Positions 33,616 through 40,831 of a stretch of DNA of 64,000 nucleotides are shown here, piece by piece. The notes under the pieces were generated by a model, which did no database searches, was not told the DNA's origin, and saw nothing but the letters and a program-made list of their open reading frames with translations. The position numbers and the translations under genes are program-made. This DNA is from Acidobacteriota bacterium (GTDB lineage: Bacteria > Acidobacteriota > Blastocatellia > RBC074), in the NCBI GenBank assembly GCA_016710075.1, contig JADJLO010000003.1, positions 231,173 to 295,172 of the forward strand. The letters run 5' to 3'. Within the stretch, counting starts at the first letter, position 1, and the number at the start of each line of letters is the position of its first letter.

Positions 33616-35046
33616 CTATCCTTCGACATGAAGTTCGTTAATGAGCCTGTGCAGGTATTGGCGACTGATCTTGAGTCTGTGAGCGGCTTCGGATCTGGAG
33701 CTGTTGCATTCACGCAGCGCCTGTCGGACGAGCTGTTTTTTGAAGTTCTGGAGGGCGGTTTCAAAAGAGAGGTCGGGCGGCAGGATGCCGTTAATCAGTT
33801 CGAGTTGCGGAACCGCGGATTGCTGCGGAGCATTCTGAACGGTGTTGGCCTGTGAGAGGACCTTGTCCGGCAGAAGATTTTCATCGAGCACCGGCGAATT
33901 GCTGATGACGACGGCGCGTTCGATCACATTTTCGAGTTCACGGATGTTGCCGGGCCATCGGTACTGGATCAGGCGATCGATGAAACGCGTTGTAAATGTT
34001 GCCGTCGGCTTCCCATGCTTGGCTGCGGCCTTGGCGGCGAAATGAGTTCCGAGTATCGGAGTATCGTCCGGACGCTCGCGCAGGGGAGGCAACTCAAGAT
34101 TAACAATGTTCAATCTGTAGTATAGATCAGCCCGAAACTGGCCATTATCGACCATCTCTTCAAGATTGCGGTTGGTTGCGGCGATGATGCGGATATCAAC
34201 GCTGATCAATTGCTTTCCACCGAGTCTCTCAAACTGCCTTTCCTGGAGGACTCTGAGCAGCTTGACCTGCATCGAGGGGGTGAGTTCGCCGATCTCATCG
34301 AGGAAAAGCGTGCCTCCGTCGGCCAGCTCAAACCGGCCCTGGCGGCGCGTGCTTGCTCCTGTGAAGGCCCCTTTCTCGTGCCCGAAAAGCTCGGATTCGA
34401 CCAGACTTTCTGGCAGGGCTGCAATGTTGCAGGCGATAAACGGGCCATGAGCGCGTGGGCTGATATTATGGATGAAGCGCGCGAGCATCTCCTTACCGGT
34501 CCCTGATTCTCCCGTGATCAGAACCGTGGCGCTGGTTTCCGCCACGGCCCGCGCCTGATCGATGATCTTGTTCAGTATCGGGCTCGAACCCACAATGCCG
34601 CCGGTCAGATCTCCCTGAATGATCAGCTTGCGGAGATTCTCATTCGCCTTCAAGAGCTTGTAGTGCTGAACTGCGCGCTTGACTATGATCTCGACTTCAT
34701 CAACTTTGAACGGTTTGTAAAACAGGTCATAGGCGCCGCGCTGGACGACTTTCAGCGCCGTCTCTCGATCGTCATCGCCGGTGATGACGATTACCGGCAG
34801 CAGCGGATTGTCGCTGCGCACAGCTTCCAGAATCGCCAGTCCTTCGCTGATGTCCGATTCGGCAGGAGGCATTCTGAGGTCACACAAAACCGCATCGATC
34901 TGTTCGCTCTCCAGCTTCTTCAGAGCTTCCTGACGCGATGCGGCTTCGAGCACCCGATAGTTATCCTCGAGCGCCCAGAAAAGCTGCTTGCGTATCGCTT
35001 CGTGATCGTCGATCACCAGCACTGTTTGTTTCGGTTCTTCAGACAT
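33616..35046 (-). CDS. Sigma-54-dependent response regulator, NtrC family (PrsR-like)
   Basis: Transcriptional activator that opens sigma-54 promoters when phosphorylated. The 476 residues comprise a receiver domain (1-125, phospho-acceptor Asp56 in VLCDLRMP), an AAA+ domain (about 150-380) with Walker A GESGTGKE (179-186), the sigma-54-contact loop GAFTGA (226-231), Walker B GGTLFLDEIGE and the arginine-finger region. A Fis-type helix-turn-helix lies at the C-terminus (SEAAHRLKISRQYLHRLINE). ATG at 35046. It follows a membrane histidine kinase gene on the same strand, 112 bp away, which is surely its cognate sensor. Relatives of this pair in other phyla control exopolysaccharide genes; targets here are unknown. 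Confidence 0.95.
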   Translation of the reverse strand: MSEEPKQTVLVIDDHEAIRKQLFWALEDNYRVLEAASRQEALKKLESEQIDAVLCDLRMPPAESDISEGLAILEAVRSDNPLLPVIVITGDDDRETALKVVQRGAYDLFYKPFKVDEVEIIVKRAVQHYKLLKANENLRKLIIQGDLTGGIVGSSPILNKIIDQARAVAETSATVLITGESGTGKEMLARFIHNISPRAHGPFIACNIAALPESLVESELFGHEKGAFTGASTRRQGRFELADGGTLFLDEIGELTPSMQVKLLRVLQERQFERLGGKQLISVDIRIIAATNRNLEEMVDNGQFRADLYYRLNIVNLELPPLRERPDDTPILGTHFAAKAAAKHGKPTATFTTRFIDRLIQYRWPGNIRELENVIERAVVISNSPVLDENLLPDKVLSQANTVQNAPQQSAVPQLELINGILPPDLSFETALQNFKKQLVRQALRECNSSRSEAAHRLKISRQYLHRLINELHVEG

Positions 35047-35050
35047 TTAA

Positions 35051-35083
35051 AAAGAGTTTAAAGTTTAAAGTGAAAAGTTTAAA
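35051..35083. repeat. AAAGTYY heptamers, single arm (array A6)
   Basis: Four to five GTTTAAA/GTGAAAA units in the 112-bp spacer between the kinase and regulator genes. No inverted partner is present, so this is a half array or a remnant. Confidence 0.6.
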
Positions 35084-35158
35084 GGCGGTTTCGGAAAGCC
35101 TGCTTTTACTCCGATGCAGAAAAGGCCCTGTTAGTTAGAAGTTGTTAGCAGCGTTTTT

Positions 35159-37015
35159 CTAAACGGTTACGGCCTTCACCTCGCCGGAGTCTTCTCTGAC
35201 ATCTTCATGTTTGAGCGGGAGGACGATCTTGAATTCGGTTCCGACGTCGATCTTGCTGGCGACATCGATGCGGCCGCCATGCTGTTCGATGATATCACGA
35301 CACGAATAAAGACCAAGCCCGATGCCTTTCTTCTTGGTGGTGGCGAAAGGATGGAAGAGTCTTTCTCTCATGAACTCTTCTGTCATGCCTTTGCCGGTAT
35401 CCGCGATAGCGACTATAGCATGGCTGCCATCCATCCACGTTCTGACGCGAAGCGTGCCGCCCTCGGGCATGGCCTCGAGTGCGTTGATCACCAGATTCTC
35501 GATGACGCGTTCGATCGCCTTGCCGTCGACCACGGCGTAGAGCTCCGGCGTCAGTTGGGCAGAGACCTTGAACTTGTTGGTCGCCTGCGCGGCCGTGCGT
35601 TGAATCACGCGGTCGACCAGTGTCGTGATGTTGGCATTGTCTCTGATGCGCTTTGTCGGCGTTCTCGGATCGGAAAGTTTGGTGACAAGGTTATTGAGAT
35701 TGCTGACCGAATCAGAGAGAGTCTTCATCGCATCTTCCTTGAAACCTTCTCGATCGAATTTGCGCTCCATATTCGAAACCAGCAGCGAGAGCGACAGAAT
35801 CTGGTTCTTCAGATCGTGAGTGAGCACCGAAGAAAGCCGCGCGAATGATTCAAACTGCTTCTGCTCTCCCTCTTTGCGAATCATGTCCCTCAGCCGGGCG
35901 GCCATCCTGTTGAATGCCTCGGCGAGGACCCTGGTCTCATCCTTGCTTTTGACGCTGATCTTGTAGCCAAGGTTGCCGGTGGCGATTGCCCTGGCGCCGC
36001 TGGTTACCCGGCGAATCGAATCCGTCGTGTTGCTGATCATGTAATAGAGCACCAGCATGGCAACCACTACCAGCAGAAAAGTCAGCAGCAGCAGCACGTA
36101 ACCGTCGAATTCCAACTGGCTGATCGCATCACTGTAATTTTCCAGAAGAAAGATCGACATCTGCGGGCCGGCTTCGCGAAACTGATGACGAATGAGATAG
36201 GGCTGCCAGTCGGTATCCCCGGCCTTTTCTTTTCTCAGTGACGTTAAGGGCTGCTCAAAATCGCGGTAGGCTTCAGTATAGGGTTTTGACAGTTTCGCCG
36301 GATCCGGACAGAAAATAACGGTTCCATCCGGGCTGAGGATGATGGTTTGGAGCCTGACCGTCCGATCCTGAACGGTTTTCGTCATCCCGGGCCCCGCAGC
36401 GTTTCGCAGCAGTGCCGCGGCATTAATCTTCAACACCAGCGCGCCGGTGACATTGCCCGAGTCGTCCCTCAGTGGCGCCGCGATCCTGACGTGCGATCCG
36501 CTGACACCCTGTTCTAGCTCCGAGGTGAAAACGGCGCCCTGCCGGGTGTCGGTCAGCAGATTGACGGGTCGCAGGCTGTCCTCGGCCGGAAATCCCCTAT
36601 CCTGAATGTAGGGCTTCATGATCCCGTCGGCATCTGATTTGGGCTCTATCTTGAAAACCGGATTGCCCAGGCGGTTGACTCCGATTATCGCAGAGAATCC
36701 GTTCTGCTGGGACAAAAGGAAGGTCGAGAGGGCGATCCGAAGTTCACCGTCGGGTTGCGCCTGATTGTTCTGTGCAATCGCCCGTGAATATGCCCTGATT
36801 GCCGGCTTGCCTGTCAGATTCAACAATTCCGATTGATGGACCTGAAGCTCTGAGGTTATTTGATCGGATATGTCGTGCGTTCGCTCCGCCAGTCCCTGTC
36901 GAAGAACGGATTTTATGCTGCCGACAACTGTCCCCTGCCATCGCGCCCAGACGAGGAACATCGGGATGACGATCGAGATGAAAAATATTAGTACAAGTTT
37001 TTCGCGAATCCGCAT
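35159..37015 (-). CDS. Membrane sensor histidine kinase (Cache-like sensor, HAMP, HisKA, HATPase)
   Basis: Sensor partner of the adjacent NtrC-type regulator. From the ATG at 37015 the protein has 618 residues: a first membrane helix (LVLIFFISIVIPMFLVWARW), a periplasmic sensor of about 280 residues resembling a Cache fold, a second helix (VLLLLTFLLVVVAMLVLYYM), a HAMP linker (SGARAIATGNLGYKISVKSK), the phospho-acceptor His in LTHDLKNQ (about 400), and the ATPase boxes ENLVINALEAMP, DTGKGM and GIGLGLYSC. An earlier in-frame ATG at 37159 would add a 48-residue Pro/Lys/Arg-rich leader but overlaps the upstream gene by 83 bp, so the shorter form is preferred; no ribosome-binding site settles it. 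Confidence 0.9.
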   Translation of the reverse strand: MRIREKLVLIFFISIVIPMFLVWARWQGTVVGSIKSVLRQGLAERTHDISDQITSELQVHQSELLNLTGKPAIRAYSRAIAQNNQAQPDGELRIALSTFLLSQQNGFSAIIGVNRLGNPVFKIEPKSDADGIMKPYIQDRGFPAEDSLRPVNLLTDTRQGAVFTSELEQGVSGSHVRIAAPLRDDSGNVTGALVLKINAAALLRNAAGPGMTKTVQDRTVRLQTIILSPDGTVIFCPDPAKLSKPYTEAYRDFEQPLTSLRKEKAGDTDWQPYLIRHQFREAGPQMSIFLLENYSDAISQLEFDGYVLLLLTFLLVVVAMLVLYYMISNTTDSIRRVTSGARAIATGNLGYKISVKSKDETRVLAEAFNRMAARLRDMIRKEGEQKQFESFARLSSVLTHDLKNQILSLSLLVSNMERKFDREGFKEDAMKTLSDSVSNLNNLVTKLSDPRTPTKRIRDNANITTLVDRVIQRTAAQATNKFKVSAQLTPELYAVVDGKAIERVIENLVINALEAMPEGGTLRVRTWMDGSHAIVAIADTGKGMTEEFMRERLFHPFATTKKKGIGLGLYSCRDIIEQHGGRIDVASKIDVGTEFKIVLPLKHEDVREDSGEVKAVTV

Positions 37016-37076
37016 ATTGAATATTTGAATAAGCCGCTCTGCGAAGCTGATAACATTAACATCAACATCAGAAATA

Positions 37077-37643
37077 TCAGAGGTTCTTGTCGGGCGTGCT
37101 GGCGGCAGCCGGTTTCTCCGCGTTTTCGGATTTGAAGGCTTTTTCTTCAAGCTGAACATTGAAAACCGCTTCTACTACTTTTCTCTCCTCCACCAAAGTC
37201 CCGTTGAGGAAGACCTGGGTTTCGTATGGGACCAGCGAGATCTCCTGTTCCGAAGCCTGCCTGACTTCACCATCCAGTATGGTCCAGAGATCCTTGCCGT
37301 CAAATCCGATCGAATACTTCATGTCCGGCATTTCCAACTGGATCATCGACAGATCGTCCTTCATCTTCTCCTTGCGGATGAACTTGATCGCGGATTTGCC
37401 TTCGCGCGTTCCGGTCGGCGAGAAGAATTTTACCAGCGACCGGATTATTCCGTTTCGCTGGACTCCATAAAGCGCCAGACGGGAACCGTAGATGAGAATG
37501 GTTTTCTCGACGATCTCTTCGGCAGTTGGAGTTTTGTCGGCCTTCACCGGGCTCAGACTGGCGGCAAAACCGAAGACAACCGCCAGCAAGACGCCGATGG
37601 ACAGGAGCTTTGATGATCTGCAGGGCATTTTCTTAATAACCAT
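37077..37643 (-). CDS. Exported protein, possibly LolA-like lipoprotein carrier fold
   Basis: A 188-residue protein with a signal peptide (LLSIGVLLAVVFGFAASLSPVKA). The mature part begins DKTPTAEEIVEKTILIYGSR and continues with antiparallel-strand segments (IKFIRKEKMKDDLSMIQLEM, YSIGFDGKDLWTILDGEVRQ) that recall the LolA/outer-membrane-lipoprotein-sorting fold. The match is by pattern only. The tail is Ala/Pro-rich. ATG at 37643 with AGAGGTG upstream is better than the GTG 12 bp before it. It lies just upstream of the histidine kinase gene on the same strand, so it may be an auxiliary periplasmic component of that sensor; this is inference. Confidence 0.72.
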   Translation of the reverse strand: MVIKKMPCRSSKLLSIGVLLAVVFGFAASLSPVKADKTPTAEEIVEKTILIYGSRLALYGVQRNGIIRSLVKFFSPTGTREGKSAIKFIRKEKMKDDLSMIQLEMPDMKYSIGFDGKDLWTILDGEVRQASEQEISLVPYETQVFLNGTLVEERKVVEAVFNVQLEEKAFKSENAEKPAAASTPDKNL

Positions 37644-37844
37644 TTGAGTTGACACCTCTTACTACTATAACTACACTTTATTGTTTGATCAGGCGGAATA
37701 ATAACTCACTGAGCAATGCTTCGCTACCCCCCGGGGAGATGAACCACCGATTCAGACGGAATGAAGGATGGTTGGATGTAAAGTTATTAAAAACAGTAAT
37801 CAAAAAAAGAATTAATTAAATAAAAAAGAAGCGAGGAAAAAGAA

Positions 37845-38996
37845 ATGGAGAAAAAGATGAAAATAGGAATCCTGGTAGGGATGGAGAACACCTTTCCTCC
37901 GGCATTGATCGAAAAGATCAACGGCATGGATGCCGGCGTCACGGCCGAGTATGTCAAGGTCGGAGGAGTGAAGATCGAGGATGGGAATGAATACCGCTTG
38001 ATATTCGACAGAATCTCGCATGAAATCCCGTTCTACAGGTCGTATTTGAAGCACGCCGTGCTCAATGGCACGATTGTGGTTAATAATCCCTTCTGGTGGT
38101 CGGCGGATGAGAAGTTTTTTGGATATTCGCTGGCGACGAAGCTGGGTGTCGCCGTGCCGAAGACAATTCTGCTGCCTCAAAGGAGCTACAAGCAGGGTGT
38201 GACCGATGAATCGCTGCGCAACCTTGAATTCCCGCTCGACTGGGACGCCATAGTTGAGCACATCGGCCTTCCGGCGATACTCAAACCGCACGATGGCGGC
38301 GGATGGCGAGATGTTTACAAGGTTCACTCCCTTCATGAACTCTGGCAGTGCTACGATACCACCGGCACGCTGGCCATGACTTTACAGGAGTTCATCGATT
38401 TTACGCAGTATGTCCGCTGCTATTGCGTGGGCAAAAAGCATGTTCTGGTCATGCCTTACGATCCGCACAACCGGCGCTATGTTCCCCGCGAAGAGAGCCC
38501 GATCGATCCGGATATCGAAGCCCGCATCATCCGCGATACGATCCTCATCAATGAGTCCCTCGGATACGATTTTAATACGGTGGAGTTTGCGATCAAGGAT
38601 GGAGTGCCGTATGCCATAGACTTCACCAACCCGGCTCCGGATGCGGACATCTGGTCGGTGACCGAGCCCTATTTCAACTGGGTGCTGGATGCGGTCTCCG
38701 AAATGCTGGTCGATTACGCTCTGAACTCCACTCCGTCCCTCCGTTACCATCGCTGGAACAAGTGGCTCAATATCGAAAATGGCCAGGATCTGCCCTCAAC
38801 TGCCGGCGAGATCGCTCACGACATCGTGCTTGGAGTTGAACAGGTCGCTCACCGGGCTTCCGATGTCATTTCTGAGGTGATCGAATCGCTGACTGAGCCG
38901 ATCAAACCCCGGCGTGCCCGCAAGACAGCCGGCGATGCCACCAAGAGCTCAAAATCGTCTCGAACTACAAAATCGACCAAACCCCCCAAGAAGTAG
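37845..38996 (+). CDS. ATP-grasp family ligase
   Basis: ATP-dependent carboxylate-amine or carboxylate-thiol ligase of unknown substrate, 383 residues. The N-terminal domain is Rossmann-like (MKIGILVGMENTFPPALIEK). The nucleotide-binding grasp shows GLPAILKPHDGGGWRDVYKV (Lys and glycine-rich loop), LAMTLQEFIDFTQYVRCYCV, and the Mg-binding end NTVEFAIKDGVPYAIDFTNP with Glu and Asn in the RimK-like order. The C-terminal 25 residues are Lys/Ser/Thr-rich and probably disordered. A GAGG ribosome-binding site precedes the ATG. The next gene, after an inverted repeat array, is a GCS2-type carboxylate-amine ligase, so the pair may build an amide-linked small molecule or peptide. Confidence 0.88.
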   Translation: MEKKMKIGILVGMENTFPPALIEKINGMDAGVTAEYVKVGGVKIEDGNEYRLIFDRISHEIPFYRSYLKHAVLNGTIVVNNPFWWSADEKFFGYSLATKLGVAVPKTILLPQRSYKQGVTDESLRNLEFPLDWDAIVEHIGLPAILKPHDGGGWRDVYKVHSLHELWQCYDTTGTLAMTLQEFIDFTQYVRCYCVGKKHVLVMPYDPHNRRYVPREESPIDPDIEARIIRDTILINESLGYDFNTVEFAIKDGVPYAIDFTNPAPDADIWSVTEPYFNWVLDAVSEMLVDYALNSTPSLRYHRWNKWLNIENGQDLPSTAGEIAHDIVLGVEQVAHRASDVISEVIESLTEPIKPRRARKTAGDATKSSKSSRTTKSTKPPKK

Positions 38997-39000
38997 GAAG

Positions 39001-39224
39001 GAATAGAGAATGGAGAATGAAGAATGGTGAATGAAGAATGATGAATAGTGAATGAAAAATGATTCAAACCGGTTAAGCCACTGAGTCTTTTTGATCATTC
39101 AATCCAGAAATCAGCTTCAAACCATTCACCATTCATCATTCTGCATTCTGCATTCTGCATTCTTCATTCACCATTCATCATTCATCATTCATCATTCTGC
39201 CTTCTCCATTCTGCATTCTTGCTT
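39001..39224. repeat. GAATGRN/CATTCNY heptamer array, inverted pair (array C1)
   Basis: GAATGRN-type units at 39001-39062 face about fourteen CATTCNY units at 39122-39224 across a 60-bp unique loop, starting 5 bp after the ATP-grasp stop. Both strands give long runs of Ile/His/Ser or Phe/Leu codons, so ORFs across it are spurious. Only one array of this family was found in the window. Confidence 0.9.
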
Positions 39225-39311
39225 GCGTCATTCAAATAAAAGCTTTACCATCACGACGCCTTCATTTAAAGCTTTATTTTCTCATTAACAAATTCAGGGA
39301 TCGGAGAAGTC

Positions 39312-40421
39312 ATGCCATTCGATAATGATTTTACCATTGGCATCGAAGAAGAGTTTCAGATTATCGACCCTCAGACTCGGGGGTTGCGTTGGCGTGTCAA
39401 CGAGATCCTCGAAGAGGGACAGATGATCCTCGGCGAGCAGGTCAAGCCCGAGATGCACCAGTCGATGGTTGAAGTCGGCACCGGCATCTGCAAGAACATC
39501 AAGGAAGCGAAAGCTGATGTTACCAAGCTGCGCCGGACAATTGCCGAACTGGCTCATCGCAAAGGCCTGGCGATTGTGGCAGCCTCGACGCACCCGATAT
39601 CGCACTGGGCAGACCAGCGAATCTTCGAAAATGAGCGCTATTATCAGCTCATCGAGGAGCTTCAGCATTCAGCCCGCTCGCTACTGATCTTCGGGATGCA
39701 TGTGCACATCGGAATGGCCGATCGTGAAGCCGCGATTGCGGTCATGAATGCGGCCCGGTATATGCTGCCTCACATCTACGCCCTTTCGGCGAGTTCCCCA
39801 TTCTGGATCGGACGCAACACCGGAATGAAGAGCTATCGTTATGAGGTCTTCAAACAGTTTCCGCGCACAGGTATCCCGGAATATTTCAGTTCAGCCAGCG
39901 ACTTCGATAATTTCGTCAACCTGCTGATCAAGACCGGCTGTATCGACAACGGCAAAAAGATCTGGTGGGACATTCGCCCACACCCGTTCTTTCCGACACT
40001 GGAGTTTCGCGTCTGCGACATACCGTCGAGGCTGGAGGAGACAATCTGTATTGCCGCTCTCTTCCAGGCGATCACAGCCAAACTTTACAAACTCTACCGC
40101 CAGAATCTCGGATTCCGCCTCTATCGGCGCGCCCTGATAGAAGAGAACAAATGGCGAGCCGCAAGATACGGGCTCGACGGCAAGCTCATCGATTTCGGAA
40201 AGCGCGAGGAGGTCTCAACCAGAGGCCTGATCCTTGAATTGCTGGAGTTTGTCGACGACGTTGTCGATGAGCTCGGCTCGCGCGATGAGATCAATTATGT
40301 TCACAAAATTCTCGAAGAGGGCACCAGTGCCGACAGGCAGTTGAAGGTTTACGAGGAGACCAAAGACCTGAAATCCGTCGTTGACCTCCTCATGAAAGAG
40401 ACGATTGAAGGTGTGTTCTGA
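39312..40421 (+). CDS. Carboxylate-amine ligase, GCS2 family (YbdK-type)
   Basis: Glutamate-cysteine-ligase-like enzyme (369 residues) that uses ATP to join an amino acid carboxyl to an amine. The family opening FTIGIEEEFQIIDPQTRGLR holds the metal-binding glutamates. Further landmarks are HQSMVEVGTGICKNIKEA, LLIFGMHVHIGMADREAAIA with the conserved His pair, and KKIWWDIRPHPFFPTLEFRV, ending with a helical domain. YbdK-type proteins rarely make glutathione precursors in vivo and their true substrates are mostly unknown. ATG at 39312 with GGAG upstream. Its neighbour is an ATP-grasp ligase on the same strand. Confidence 0.93.
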   Translation: MPFDNDFTIGIEEEFQIIDPQTRGLRWRVNEILEEGQMILGEQVKPEMHQSMVEVGTGICKNIKEAKADVTKLRRTIAELAHRKGLAIVAASTHPISHWADQRIFENERYYQLIEELQHSARSLLIFGMHVHIGMADREAAIAVMNAARYMLPHIYALSASSPFWIGRNTGMKSYRYEVFKQFPRTGIPEYFSSASDFDNFVNLLIKTGCIDNGKKIWWDIRPHPFFPTLEFRVCDIPSRLEETICIAALFQAITAKLYKLYRQNLGFRLYRRALIEENKWRAARYGLDGKLIDFGKREEVSTRGLILELLEFVDDVVDELGSRDEINYVHKILEEGTSADRQLKVYEETKDLKSVVDLLMKETIEGVF

Positions 40422-40425
40422 GACT

Positions 40426-40595
40426 GAAGTCCAAAAGTTCAAAGTCCAAAGTTTAAAGTTTAAAGTTTAAAGTGCTCGTTGGCCAATGCACCGATTTTTA
40501 ACGAGTACTTTAGACTTTAGACTTTGGACTTTAGACTTTAGACTTTAGACTTTAGACTTTGGACTTTGGACTTTGGACTTTAAACTTTGAACTTT
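40426..40595. repeat. AAAGTYY heptamer array, long inverted pair (array A7)
   Basis: Left arm 40426-40474 (GTCCAAA, GTTTAAA units) and right arm 40506-40595 (about twelve TTTAGAC/TTTGGAC units), 4 bp after the GCS2-gene stop. Within the loop, CTCGTT and AACGAG form an inner stem. The remaining spacer to the next gene (40596-40831) has only a weak GCTGAAC/GTTCAGC hairpin at 40714-40738. Confidence 0.9.
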
Positions 40596-40831
40596 CTAAC
40601 TTGCCACAAACTGCCGGGAGGTGTATTCTTCACTCGCCCATAGGTTAGTTTCCCAAGTTTCGACCCCGCAAAAGACTGACCCCCTGCTATAAAAAACGGA
40701 ACCCCATCTAGCGCTGAACGGCCAGCCTTTGTTCAGCATTCGATCCTTTTAACTTCTGTTTTGATGTCGCTTGAAATCAACAGACGGTGAACCTCACCTG
40801 ACACGTCTGATGCGGCAGGAAAGGTCCCGGC

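Noticed and set aside
39091..39288. 65-codon ORF with repeated His-Ser-Ser-Phe
   Set aside because: It is only the translation of the CATTCNY heptamer array; no ribosome-binding site and simple periodic composition.
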